Shown here piece by piece: positions 42,309 to 50,680 of a stretch of DNA of 64,000 nt (position 1 is its first letter; every line of letters begins with the position of its first letter). The translations under genes were made by a program, and so were the position numbers. Location: the NCBI GenBank assembly GCA_963702075.1, contig OY969703.1, positions 2,418,001-2,482,000 on the forward strand, given 5' to 3'. The stretch comes from VAYN01 sp963702075 (GTDB lineage: Bacteria; Actinomycetota; Thermoleophilia; Solirubrobacterales; 70-9). The notes beneath the pieces are model-generated. The model did not search any database. It was not told the DNA's origin and saw only the letters and a program-made list of their open reading frames with translations.

Positions 42309-42685
42309 GGTTGAGACTTAGACTCAGCTTTCTTCGGCGCTTTTTTCTCCGACTTCTTCGCGTTTTCCCGCCGCATCGCTCCGAGGTCGCGACTGAGGTC
42401 GTCGATCGCCTCCTCAACGTCCTCGAGCCGCTGGGAGAAGGAGCGCAGGCGGCGCTCCAACCGTTCGACGTCGGTCGCCGAGGGCAGGTTTAGTGCGCTC
42501 ATCGCCGCCTGCTGGGCCTCCAACGCCTTCTCCCGCGCCCCCAGGGCAGCGGTGACCGCGTCATGGAGCGTAGGGTTGTCGATCAGGGCCTGTGCCAGCT
42601 CTCCGAGCGCCTGCTCGGCCCGCGCTCGCAGCCCGTCCTGCTCGTATTCCTCGAAGCTCAAGTCACAGCAGCTTAACGAGCGCAT
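42305..42685 (-). CDS. Coiled-coil protein with Lys-rich tail
   Basis: 126-residue protein: a helical, Ala/Glu/Leu-rich body (about 12-100), then MRRENAKKSEKKAPKKAES-type basic tail. Composition resembles phasin or histone-like tails, but no family match can be claimed. The ATG at 42685 (MRSLSCCDLSFEEYEQ) is the best start; a TTG at 42661 is possible. Ends inside the stop region of the phosphorylase gene. Unknown function. Confidence 0.65.
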   Translation of the reverse strand: MRSLSCCDLSFEEYEQDGLRARAEQALGELAQALIDNPTLHDAVTAALGAREKALEAQQAAMSALNLPSATDVERLERRLRSFSQRLEDVEEAIDDLSRDLGAMRRENAKKSEKKAPKKAESKSQP

Positions 42686-42718
42686 CCGGCGCGACTGAAA
42701 ATCTCCCGCCACAAAGAT

Positions 42719-42846
42719 GTTGCAGACGTTGATTAAGGACTTGTTGGGAGCGCCCCCAGCCGTTGTGGACCCTAGGACTAGTGGGTAGCCTGCAACTTGG
42801 TTGCTGCCCGGGGAGGGGAAACCGGCGCGGGCAGAGAGCCCTCGGC
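42719..42846 (+). promoter_or_regulatory. Structured leader of the cell-wall enzyme gene
   Basis: GTTGCAG (42719) can pair with CTGCAAC (near 42789), and CTGCCCG...CGGGCAG forms a stem ending about ten bases before the ATG. This may be a regulatory leader. It lacks the conserved blocks of the ydaO c-di-AMP riboswitch, so no riboswitch class is assigned. Confidence 0.35.
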
Positions 42847-45150
42847 ATGAGATCAAAGTTCGCATCCATTCTCGCCGCACTTGCCGGCTTTATGGCGGTC
42901 ACGGCCGTCGCCGCGGCCTTGGCCGGCGCTGAGCCGGTCTCCGAAAGCAGCGCCGTCACTCCTCCGGCCGCGACGACGACCACGGCGGTCCCGTCCCTGG
43001 CCGCACCCGCTTGCGCGAACGGGATCGACGACGATCACGACGGCCTCGTCGACACCGAAGACCCGGACTGCGAATCTTCCGCGGACACCACGGAGGAACC
43101 GCCGGTCGCCCCGACCGAAGCGAGCAAAGGCGAAGAAGTCGCGGCGCCGGCGCCTGCCCCGAGCCCAGAAGCGGGAGAATCGAATGGCGGGATCAAGCAC
43201 GGCAGCGAAATCGGCAGCCCCGCCACGACGGGTAGCGCCGGCAAGAAGAGTGGCGCCACTCGCAACGACGAACTCGCCGCGCCGAGCGGCAACGAAAACG
43301 GCGGCCTCACCGCTCCGAGCGCAAATGGCGGCGGGTCTCAACCTCTACCTGAGGGTTCGAACGGAGGCAGCCAGTTCACCGAAGGCGGCGCTCCCACGAC
43401 CGCCAACCCGACGACGACGATCGCCCCGTTCGGACCCGCCCCGATCGGCGTCCCCAACTTCGTTATCGACTCCTTCGAAATCCCGCCCTTCCTGCTGCCG
43501 ATCTACCAGGCCTGCGGAGCCGAATACGGCATCCCCTGGGAGGTGCTCGCCTCGATCAACAAAATCGAGACCGCGTTCGGCACCAACACCAACGTCTCCA
43601 GCGCCGGCGCGGTCGGCTGGATGCAGTTCCTGCCCTCGAGCTGGGAACAGTTCGGGCTCGACGCCAACGGCGACGGGAAGAAAGATCCCTACAACCCGGT
43701 CGACGCAATTTGCGCCGCCGCCCACTACCTGAAGCTCGCCGGCGGCGACAAAGATCTCTACCAGGCGATCTTCGCCTACAACCACGCCGACTGGTACGTG
43801 CAGGAGGTCCTCCTCTACGCCCGCGCCTACGGCCGCCTTCCCTCCGACCTGGTCGGCTCGCTGACCGGGCTCACCGAGGGCGCCCACTTCCCGATCGCCG
43901 CCAACGCCCGCTACGCCGACGACATCGCCGCGCGCCAGGCGCTGAACGACGGCAAGGAGATCGGCAGCGCCGCCGAAGTCATCTCCTCCTCCCCCACCCC
44001 ACGCGGGATCAACATCTTCGCCAAGGAGGGAGCGCCGGTGGTCGCCGTCAACGACGGCGTGGTCCGCAAGCTCGGCCACTCCGCCAAGCTCGGCAACTTC
44101 ATCGTCCTCGAAGACACCTACGGCAACCGCTACACCTACGCCGAGCTCGGCAAGCTGGTCCGCGACCACCGCCTGGTGGTGACTCCGACCGGCAAGGAGA
44201 AGCGGGTGCCGGTCGAAAGCCAGAACCTGCGCCCGCGGCTGCGCGCCTACCCCGGCCGCGGCAAGAGCAACGGCGCGACCGACAAGCTGGAAGCAGCGCT
44301 GGCCGCCAGCGGCGAGGGCTCGATCCGGGTGGGCTCGAAAGTGATCGCCGGGACGATGCTGGCGCGGGTCGCCACGGGCGCCGAAGGGGTCGACCCCCAC
44401 ATCAACTTCTCGATCCGCCCGGCCGGCAAAGGGGCGCCGCGGATCGATCCGAAGCCGATCCTCGACGGCTGGAAGCTGCTCGAAGCGACCGCCGTCTACC
44501 GCGCCAAAGGCAAAACCCCCTTCGCCAACCTCAGCGGCGCCGGCGTCCTCCTGCTCTCCAAGGAAGCGCTGCAGAAACGCGTCCTCGCTGACAAGGGGCT
44601 CGAAATCTACGAATGCGGGCGCGAAGACATCGCCAGCGGCAAGATCGACCGCCGCGTCCTCGCCGTGCTCGAGTACCTGCGCACCAAGGGCTTCAAACTG
44701 ACGATCACGGCGCTGGAGTGCGGACACAGCCTGATGACCACCTCCGGCAACATCTCCGAGCACAGCACCGGCGACGCGGTCGACATCGCCGTCATCAACG
44801 GCATCCCCGTCACCGGCCACCAGGGCCCGGGAACGATGACCGACGAACTGATCAAAGACGTCCTGCAGCTGCAGGGCACGATGCAGCCGCACCAGGTGAT
44901 CTCGCTCGAGGACCTGCCGGGCGAAACCAGCTTCGCCCTGCCCGACCACTATGACCACGTCCACATCGGCTACCACCCGATCGAAGGCGGCCCGGAAGCT
45001 CAGTTCACCGCCTTGCTGAAACCGCAGCAGTGGCAACGCCTGATCAACCGCCTCGGCCAGATCGAAAACCCGGACGTGCCGGTGCAGCCCTCCAAGTACG
45101 CGGTGCCCGACCAGAGCAACGGCGGCATCGCCGCCGGCGCCGGCGACTGA
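42847..45150 (+). CDS. Secreted three-domain cell-wall enzyme: lytic transglycosylase, M23-like and M15-like domains
   Basis: 767 residues. Signal peptide (1-28), an EF-hand-like CANGIDDDHDGLVDTEDPDC loop (56-75), a long Gly/Ser/Thr/Pro linker, then an MltB/SLT-type transglycosylase domain (about 205-335) with catalytic Glu241 and SSAGAVGWMQFLPSSW. A second domain (385-545) has the LytM/M23 layout, but its zinc ligands are mostly lost (GINIFAKEGAPVVA in place of the His/Asp box; only DPHINFSI remains). The third (about 585-715) has M15-type metal ligands in SEHSTGDAVDIA and DHVHIG. It should cleave both glycan and peptide parts of peptidoglycan. Confidence 0.88.
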   Translation: MRSKFASILAALAGFMAVTAVAAALAGAEPVSESSAVTPPAATTTTAVPSLAAPACANGIDDDHDGLVDTEDPDCESSADTTEEPPVAPTEASKGEEVAAPAPAPSPEAGESNGGIKHGSEIGSPATTGSAGKKSGATRNDELAAPSGNENGGLTAPSANGGGSQPLPEGSNGGSQFTEGGAPTTANPTTTIAPFGPAPIGVPNFVIDSFEIPPFLLPIYQACGAEYGIPWEVLASINKIETAFGTNTNVSSAGAVGWMQFLPSSWEQFGLDANGDGKKDPYNPVDAICAAAHYLKLAGGDKDLYQAIFAYNHADWYVQEVLLYARAYGRLPSDLVGSLTGLTEGAHFPIAANARYADDIAARQALNDGKEIGSAAEVISSSPTPRGINIFAKEGAPVVAVNDGVVRKLGHSAKLGNFIVLEDTYGNRYTYAELGKLVRDHRLVVTPTGKEKRVPVESQNLRPRLRAYPGRGKSNGATDKLEAALAASGEGSIRVGSKVIAGTMLARVATGAEGVDPHINFSIRPAGKGAPRIDPKPILDGWKLLEATAVYRAKGKTPFANLSGAGVLLLSKEALQKRVLADKGLEIYECGREDIASGKIDRRVLAVLEYLRTKGFKLTITALECGHSLMTTSGNISEHSTGDAVDIAVINGIPVTGHQGPGTMTDELIKDVLQLQGTMQPHQVISLEDLPGETSFALPDHYDHVHIGYHPIEGGPEAQFTALLKPQQWQRLINRLGQIENPDVPVQPSKYAVPDQSNGGIAAGAGD

Positions 45151-45188
45151 GCTCGCGCCTCCCGGGCTGAGCGGCGAGAATCCGCCCC

Positions 45189-46064
45189 TTGGCCAAGCTC
45201 TTCGGATTCGTCCAGTTCGACTTCGCCGGGACGCTGCCGCTCACCGACGGGCGCTACCTCGCGGGCTCACCTGGAAGTGGCGAGGAGACCGTTCTCGTCC
45301 TGCAGCGGCTCGGCACGAGCGCGCGAGCCGAGCGCCGTCGCGGGCGTCGGCGTAGCTCTGCCGCCGAGCCAGAGCCGGCACCTGTGAGCCTCAGCCGCGT
45401 GACCGCGATTCACGCTGCCTCTCCGTTCGAGAATCCGGCAGAGGCCGCCCGCTGGCTCGATCGAACCTGCGGGACGGACGACGCGCTGGACGCGCTCGCG
45501 GCCAAAGCCGTCGCGATCCTGAACCGGGCTCTGCACGCGGTGGCGGTGGCGGCCGCCGACCCCCGCGGCATCGAGCTCTCCCCCGAGCAGGCTGAGCGGG
45601 TGCTCCTTGGCTACGGCAGCGGCGAGGAGACCGCCGACGGGCTCTTCACCGATGCGCGGGCGGTCGACCTCGGACCCCGCACCGCTTCCCGCCGCCGCCA
45701 GCGCGAGGAGGAGCTGCGCCCTCAGGAGCGGGTCACCGCCATCCTTCGCGGCCGCGAGCAATTCGATGCCTGCGAGACCCTGCTCCTGCGAGCCCGCGCC
45801 GACCTCGACGCCGGCCGCACCCGCGAGGCCGCGCTGCAACTGCGGGTGGGCCTCGAAGCGCTGCTGGTCGAGCTGGACGGCGCCGTCGAAGATCCCGGCC
45901 ATGCAGCCGACCTGGCGACGCTACGGGAAGGAAAGGCGAAGGCGATCGGCGCCGCGGAGACGGCCATCGCCGGCCCGCTCGCCGATCAGCAGGAGACGCA
46001 GGTCGAAGAGCTGCTGGCGATCGCGGAGCGCGTTCTGCGCCGTCGCCGCGTTCTGCGCAGCTAG
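45189..46064 (+). CDS. Hypothetical protein
   Basis: 291-residue soluble protein with no recognised domain. It starts with a strand-rich segment (LFGFVQFDFAGTLPLTDGRYL), has a basic Arg cluster near residues 47-56, and a helical C-terminal half (REAALQLRVGLEALLVELDG, about 210-290) that resembles a tetratricopeptide-like helical bundle. The TTG at 45189 is the apparent start; no strong ribosome site. It follows the cell-wall enzyme by 38 bases and overlaps the HAD gene tail-to-tail. Confidence 0.7.
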   Translation: MAKLFGFVQFDFAGTLPLTDGRYLAGSPGSGEETVLVLQRLGTSARAERRRGRRRSSAAEPEPAPVSLSRVTAIHAASPFENPAEAARWLDRTCGTDDALDALAAKAVAILNRALHAVAVAAADPRGIELSPEQAERVLLGYGSGEETADGLFTDARAVDLGPRTASRRRQREEELRPQERVTAILRGREQFDACETLLLRARADLDAGRTREAALQLRVGLEALLVELDGAVEDPGHAADLATLREGKAKAIGAAETAIAGPLADQQETQVEELLAIAERVLRRRRVLRS

Positions 46065-46717
46065 ATCGCCAGGCGCTGCGCGACCACTTCGTCCCGCAGC
46101 GACTCGGCCAGGTGGTGAGCTTCTTCGAGTAGGACCCCCTCGACCGAGGGGATGCCGATTACCGTCAACCCCGCCGCGCGCGCGGCGGCGACACCGGTGG
46201 GGGAATCCTCCAGGGCGACGACCTCGGGACCCGGCTCCACTCCCAGCCGCCGACAGGCCTCCAGATAGGGATCGGGGGCGGGCTTCGGCGCCGCCACTTC
46301 GTGGGCGCTGAGGATGACGTCGAAGAAGCTTTCGAAGCCGGCAAGCTCGATCGAGCGGCGGACAAAGCGCAGGGGCGAGTTGGAGACAAGGCCGAGCGGG
46401 ACTCCTTGCTCGCGCAGGCGCTCGAGCAACTCACGGGCGCCGAGCATCGCCTCCACCCCGTGCTCGAGCTCGGCGACCACGAGCTCGTTCAGCTCCTCGA
46501 TCAGCTCTGCCGCTCGCCCCGGCGCGCCAAGGCGTCGTTCGAGAATGCCGCCGGCGATCTCGGCCGAGGTGCCGACCAGCTCCAGCTTGTCGGCGGGGGT
46601 GAACTCGGTGTCGCGGAGCTCGAAGAGGTCCTGCTCGGCGCGGGTCCAGACCAACTCGGTATCGAGGAGGAGTCCGTCGTTGTCGAAGACGACGGCATCG
46701 GGCAAGGAGGGTGGCAT
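46061..46717 (-). CDS. HAD-superfamily phosphatase (beta-phosphoglucomutase-like)
   Basis: 218-residue HAD subfamily IA hydrolase with a helical cap. Nucleophile motif AVVFDNDGLLLDTE (DxDG), Thr/Ser motif LGLVSNSP, Lys and acidic motif APKPAPDPYLEACRRLGVEPGPEVVALEDSPTGVAAARAAG. The wording of motif 1 and the cap resembles sugar-phosphate phosphatases or phosphoglucomutases; the substrate is not determined. Head-to-head with the 46767 gene. Confidence 0.92.
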   Translation of the reverse strand: MPPSLPDAVVFDNDGLLLDTELVWTRAEQDLFELRDTEFTPADKLELVGTSAEIAGGILERRLGAPGRAAELIEELNELVVAELEHGVEAMLGARELLERLREQGVPLGLVSNSPLRFVRRSIELAGFESFFDVILSAHEVAAPKPAPDPYLEACRRLGVEPGPEVVALEDSPTGVAAARAAGLTVIGIPSVEGVLLEEAHHLAESLRDEVVAQRLAI

Positions 46718-46766
46718 GGGCGCGGGATCATCCCATCATCGGCGCCGAAACCGTTAGCGTCGCGCG

Positions 46767-47225
46767 ATGCCCTTCCACGTCGAGGTCAGCACCGCCCTGC
46801 GCCATGCCCGCGTCTTCAACCTCAGCGCCGACGAGGTGCGGCAGGCGGTATTGGACCCTTGGCTGTCGCGCCGCACCGTCGAACTGGGGGATCGCAAATG
46901 GAACCCCGAAGAGAGCGAGCTCCGAGTGCTGGAGGGCCCTGAGCTGAGCAACCCGGAGCTCTCCTTCGGCCAGGGCTGGGCGAACGCGGAGCGCTCGTCG
47001 GAGGACGTGACGGCGCGGGTGCTGGGCGCGGCGCAGGAGAGCCGAGGCGCTTCGGCCGGTCCGGCGGCGCTGGTGATCGAGACCGACTCGGCGGTGAAGA
47101 CCGTCGCCGAGCTCGCCGCCGCCCACGGCGCCCGCCCGGTCGAGCTGGAGAGCCTGAGTGAGCGGATCGACGGCCGCGACCCGGAGGTCGCAGCCGTGAT
47201 CATCGTCGTCCAGCGTCAGCGCTGA
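46767..47225 (+). CDS. Hypothetical protein
   Basis: 152-residue protein with no domain I recognise. Sequence begins MPFHVEVSTALRHARVFNLSADEVRQAVLDPWL; the middle is Glu/Ser-rich and the end is predicted alpha/beta (TVAELAAAHGARPVELESL). The 5' end faces the HAD gene across 49 bases. A short hairpin follows its stop and overlaps the stop of the universal stress gene. Confidence 0.68.
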   Translation: MPFHVEVSTALRHARVFNLSADEVRQAVLDPWLSRRTVELGDRKWNPEESELRVLEGPELSNPELSFGQGWANAERSSEDVTARVLGAAQESRGASAGPAALVIETDSAVKTVAELAAAHGARPVELESLSERIDGRDPEVAAVIIVVQRQR

Positions 47226-47226
47226 G

Positions 47227-47247
47227 CGCTGCTGCGCCTAAGCAGCG
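47227..47247. terminator. Hairpin between converging genes
   Basis: CGCTGCT-GCGCCTA-AGCAGCG lies across the 12-base gap between the stops of the 46767 gene and the universal stress gene. It may terminate both; there is no T-run. Confidence 0.35.
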
Positions 47248-47912
47248 GTGGGCGCGGCGCTGAAGTCGATCGAGACACCGCGCGGGATCACCAGCACCGG
47301 GTAGCGAGCGTCCTCGACCGCGTAATCGCTTTTTGCGCTCAAGACGACCCGGCCGTCCGGCGCCTCCGGCCGCGAGCCGACGACGAGGAGGTCGATCTTC
47401 CCGGAGCCGTAGTCCGCGCACTGCGCACCCAATGCACCAGCGAGGCTGTTCGCCGTCGCGCGGGCGCTCGCGTCGCCCTCGTCGATGACGCCGACGGTGC
47501 TGACCGTCACGACCGGGCTGGAATGGAACCCAGCCGGGGCGACGGCGATCGCCGAGGGGCCGCCGAGGAGGAGTTTGTGGGCCGAGATTCCCGGCTTCAC
47601 AAGCCCCGGAGAGGTCCGATATTCGGAGCCGAAGGCGATCACGTCGGCCCTCTCCTTCTCGGCCAGCTCGGTCAACCCGACGCTGGTCGCCGGGTTCGCA
47701 ACCACGTGCTGGGCCATCTCCGGGGCCCCAACCGAGGCGGCTCCGCGGGCCAGCAACTCCTCGGCCTGCTGCTGCTCGAGCGATTCGCCGAACGAGTGGC
47801 GGACGTAGGCGAGGGCGAGCTCGCCGCCGGCATTTGCCAAGAGGCGGCCGAGGGCCAGCGCGTCCCGGTCCATGTCGGTGTCGTCGTAGGAAACGATGAT
47901 CTTCAGTGACAT
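47238..47912 (-). CDS. Universal stress protein family
   Basis: 224 residues, roughly two degenerate Usp alpha/beta units. The first begins KIIVSYDDTDMDRDALALGRLL and includes RADVIAFGSEYRTSPG; the second ends KIDLLVVGSRPEAPDGRVVLSAKSDYAVEDARYPVLVIPRG. The ATP-binding G-2x-G-9x-G(S/T) pattern is only partly kept. The ATG at 47912 is preceded by an ideal GGAGGAACCC site. It lies after the amt terminator on the same strand. Confidence 0.86.
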   Translation of the reverse strand: MSLKIIVSYDDTDMDRDALALGRLLANAGGELALAYVRHSFGESLEQQQAEELLARGAASVGAPEMAQHVVANPATSVGLTELAEKERADVIAFGSEYRTSPGLVKPGISAHKLLLGGPSAIAVAPAGFHSSPVVTVSTVGVIDEGDASARATANSLAGALGAQCADYGSGKIDLLVVGSRPEAPDGRVVLSAKSDYAVEDARYPVLVIPRGVSIDFSAAPTAA

Positions 47913-47966
47913 TCGGGTTCCTCCGAAGGAAGTGGGTGATCCCAGGCTAGAGCGCCGAGAGACAGA

Positions 47967-48006
47967 AGCGGAACCGCCCCGGGGGAGAGTCAAGGGCGGT
48001 TCCGCT
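47967..48006 (-). terminator. Terminator of amt
   Basis: AGCGGAACCGCCC and GGGCGGTTCCGCT form a perfect 13-bp stem 20 bases after the amt stop; TTCTGTCTCTC follows on the minus strand. It separates amt from the universal stress gene. Confidence 0.7.
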
Positions 48007-48025
48007 CTGATCTCGTCCTCCCCGT

Positions 48026-49387
48026 CTAGGCGGTGCCTCCGGCAGGGGCCGGCCGCGCCGCGGGCTGGGCCGGCGGAACACCGTCCGGGTAACCCAGGGA
48101 CGGCACATCCGACGGGTACACCTCGTGCCCGTGGACGGCGATGTCGCCGACCTCCATTTCCTCGTCGGTCATCCGCAGAGGCACGACCAGGCCAACCAGC
48201 TTCAGCAGGATGTAGGTGCCGATCGCCGAGAAGGCGATCACCCACAGAGCCGTGTAAGCCTGGACGCCGAGCAGGTGCAGCCCGCCACCGGAGATCAGGC
48301 CTTCGTGTTCGCCGGCCATCAGCTTGTTGGCGAAGATGCCGACCAGGAGACCGCCGGCCACGCCCGCGAACCCGTGGGTGTAGACCACGCCGAGGGTGTC
48401 GTCGACGTTGCGGAACGGCGCCGTCCGGCTCAGGTAGTTGAGCGCCAGGTAGACAAGCGCCGAGGCGATCACGCCGATCGCGATGGCTCCCCAGCCGTTG
48501 ACGAAACCGGCGCCGGGAGTGATCGCGACGAGGCCGACGATCATGCCGTTGACGGAGCCGATCAGGCTCGGCTTGCGGCCGGTGGCGTAGTCGAGGGCGA
48601 CCCAGACCAGGAAGGCGACCGCGGTGCAGAGGTTGGTGTTGAGCACCGATGCGGAGGCGACTTCGCCGGCGCTGTACCAGTCACCGCCGTTGAACCCGTT
48701 CCAGCCCATCCAGAGAAGCCCGGCGCCGACGGCGACCATCGCCAGGTTGTTCGGCGCGTCGATCTCGCGGTCGCGCTGCAGACGCGGACCGATCACCGCT
48801 GCGGCGACGAAGCCGGAGACGCCGGCGGCGAGGTGAATCACGTAACCGCCGGAGTAGTCGATCGCGCCCTGCTGGGCGAAGAAGCCGCCGCCCCAGATCA
48901 GGAAGGCGTTGACCGTGTAGATCAAGAGCGTCCAGAGGGCGACGAACGGGATCCACGCCTTGAAGTTGAAGCGCCCGAGCACCGAGCCCAGCATCAGGAT
49001 CGGCGTGATCGCCGCGAAAACGATCTGGAAGTAGGCGAGCGTCGATTGCGGGAAGAGGAATTCTTCTTCCGCAAGCTCAGGGATGTGCGCCTGCTTCAGC
49101 AGTTCGTTGCTGCCCAAGATCGCTCCTGGCTTGCCTATGAAGTTCCCGAAGAAACCACTGTCGCTGACCGCGTGGACCGGCTCGCCGAACCCCATCTTGA
49201 AGCCGACCAGGACCCAGAGGACCAGCACGACCGCGAAGGCGACGAACGCCATCATCATCGAGTTCACCGACCAGCGTTTCTGCATCACGCCGCCGTAGAG
49301 CACGACCAAGCCGGGGATGCTCATCAACCCGACCAGCGTGGCGGCGGTCATCTGCCATGAGTTCGCGCCTTCGCTCAACCATTCCAT
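48026..49387 (-). CDS. amt: Ammonium transporter Amt
   Basis: 453-residue Amt/MEP/Rh channel for ammonium uptake, eleven membrane segments. MTAATLVGLMSIPGLVVLYGG at segment 1, the pore His regions YSGGYVIHLAAGVSGF and DTLGVVYTHGFAGVAGG, and the signature between them GLLWMGWNGFNGGD are seen. The roughly 45-residue cytosolic tail is Pro-rich. No PII (glnB) gene follows, unlike many operons. The upstream region holds a 16-bp inverted repeat shared with the divergent gene. Works with the type III glutamine synthetase at 56309. Confidence 0.95.
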   Translation of the reverse strand: MEWLSEGANSWQMTAATLVGLMSIPGLVVLYGGVMQKRWSVNSMMMAFVAFAVVLVLWVLVGFKMGFGEPVHAVSDSGFFGNFIGKPGAILGSNELLKQAHIPELAEEEFLFPQSTLAYFQIVFAAITPILMLGSVLGRFNFKAWIPFVALWTLLIYTVNAFLIWGGGFFAQQGAIDYSGGYVIHLAAGVSGFVAAAVIGPRLQRDREIDAPNNLAMVAVGAGLLWMGWNGFNGGDWYSAGEVASASVLNTNLCTAVAFLVWVALDYATGRKPSLIGSVNGMIVGLVAITPGAGFVNGWGAIAIGVIASALVYLALNYLSRTAPFRNVDDTLGVVYTHGFAGVAGGLLVGIFANKLMAGEHEGLISGGGLHLLGVQAYTALWVIAFSAIGTYILLKLVGLVVPLRMTDEEMEVGDIAVHGHEVYPSDVPSLGYPDGVPPAQPAARPAPAGGTA

Positions 49388-49438
49388 TAAGAGGGACTCC
49401 CTTTCTCAGTAAGCACTTCTCGGACGCCGCTAACCCTG

Positions 49439-49526
49439 CCGCCGCGGAGGCCGCACCTCTACGTACGAGTGTCTAAAGATCGGCGTCGATCGTTCGCCCG
49501 ATCGGCGATGGCGGCCTCCGCGGCGG
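49439..49526. repeat. Long-loop inverted repeat in the amt promoter region
   Basis: Arms 49439-49454 and 49511-49526 (CCGCCGCGGAGGCCGC and its complement) are perfect over 16 bp with a 56-base centre that itself contains CGATCG/CGATCG and two GATCGGCG copies. It occupies most of the 157-base divergent region between amt and the 49545 gene. Confidence 0.65.
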
Positions 49527-49544
49527 GGTGATTGACTGCCGTCC

Positions 49545-49904
49545 ATGCCACTGGAAGGTCATTACGAGCGGCAGACCACGCCGCTCTACAATTTGAGCCC
49601 GCGCGAGATCAAGGCCGCCCTGGCCACGCTCGCGGTCACCGTCGTCGCTCTGCTGGGCGTCGTGATCGCCACCGCCGGCGACAGCGGCGCCCCCCTCGCC
49701 CCCGGCTGCTTCAGCGCCTCGGTCGCCGGGATCGTCGGCGCCCAGACGGTCAGCGCCTGCGGCACCGAGGCGGAAGCAAGGTGCGCCCACGCCGCCCGCT
49801 TCGACGACCCGCGCTCGCGGACGATCGTCGCCGCCTGCGAAGACCGAGGGATCCCGACGACCGGCAAGCCCGGCAGCGCTAAACCGTCAGACCCGATCCA
49901 ATAG
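49545..49904 (+). CDS. Hypothetical membrane-anchored protein
   Basis: 119 residues: a short basic cytosolic N-terminus, one membrane segment (about 24-45, AALATLAVTVVALLGVVIATAG), and an outer portion with four cysteines (GCFSASVAGI, SACGTEAEARCAH, VAACED) that could form disulfides. No known domain. Divergent from amt; ends 14 bases before the sirtuin stop on the other strand. Confidence 0.7.
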   Translation: MPLEGHYERQTTPLYNLSPREIKAALATLAVTVVALLGVVIATAGDSGAPLAPGCFSASVAGIVGAQTVSACGTEAEARCAHAARFDDPRSRTIVAACEDRGIPTTGKPGSAKPSDPIQ

Positions 49905-49918
49905 AGACCGGTTAGCGG

Positions 49919-50680
49919 CTAGCTGAGCGCGGCTACGAGGGCCGCGAGCTCGGCGTCGACCTCGCCCTCGAGCTTCAGCTCGGCGTAGCGGTCGTACGGC
50001 GTCGCGCCCTTGGTGACGATCGCCAGCGCGCCACCGTGCTCGAGGGTCAGCCGCGGCAGCCCCGCCACCGGGTGCACCGCCAGCGAGGAACCGACGCAGA
50101 GCATCACCTCGGCCCCTTCAGCCAGCTCGGTCGCCCGTGCCATCGCCTCCTCCGGCAGCAGCTCGCCGAAGAGGACGACGTCGGGTTTGACGGCGCCGCC
50201 GCACTCGGCGCAGATCGCGACGCCGCGCTCGTCGAAGAGGCCATCCACCTCGTCCAACCCGAAGGCGGTCTCGCACTCCAGGCAAGAGCTGGTCTCGATC
50301 GATCCGTGCACCTCGATCACGTTCTCCGAGCCGGCCGCCCGGTGCAGCCGATCGATGTTCTGCGTGATCACGCCCTCGATCAGCCCCCGCCGCTCCAGCT
50401 CCGCCAGCGCTTCGTGCGCCCGGTTCGGCTCTTTATCCCCGAGCGCCTGGAAGCGCGGCCGGTAGTAGGACCAGAACCGCTCCGGATCGCGTTCGAAGAC
50501 GCTGATGTGGGCGACCTCCATCGGGTCGACCTTCGCCCACAGACCAGTTTGAGGCGTGCGGAAGTCCGGAATCCCCGACGGCACCGAGACCCCGGCCCCC
50601 GTCAGGACAACGGTGCGGCGCGACTGGCCGAGCAGCTCGGCCAGTCGCTCCACATCTCTGCTTGCTACTTGCCGCTCCAC
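49919..50680 (-). CDS. cobB: NAD-dependent protein deacylase, sirtuin family
   Basis: 253-residue Sir2 deacylase removing acetyl or other acyl groups from lysine, using NAD. GAGVSVPSGIPDFR, TQNIDRLH, the catalytic His in VIEVHGSIETSSCLEC, the second zinc pair CAECGG, and CVGSSLAVHPVAGLP are present. It starts at a GTG (50680) overlapping the 3' end of the fused beta-oxidation gene by 16 bases; a GTG at 50653 is an alternative. Protein deacylation next to acyl-CoA metabolism is a sensible pairing. Confidence 0.94.
   Translation of the reverse strand: MERQVASRDVERLAELLGQSRRTVVLTGAGVSVPSGIPDFRTPQTGLWAKVDPMEVAHISVFERDPERFWSYYRPRFQALGDKEPNRAHEALAELERRGLIEGVITQNIDRLHRAAGSENVIEVHGSIETSSCLECETAFGLDEVDGLFDERGVAICAECGGAVKPDVVLFGELLPEEAMARATELAEGAEVMLCVGSSLAVHPVAGLPRLTLEHGGALAIVTKGATPYDRYAELKLEGEVDAELAALVAALS

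Noticed and set aside
42719..42846. ydaO-type c-di-AMP riboswitch before the cell-wall enzyme gene
   Set aside because: The conserved blocks around GGGGUUAAUC and CAGCUAAC are absent; only unspecific stems are present.
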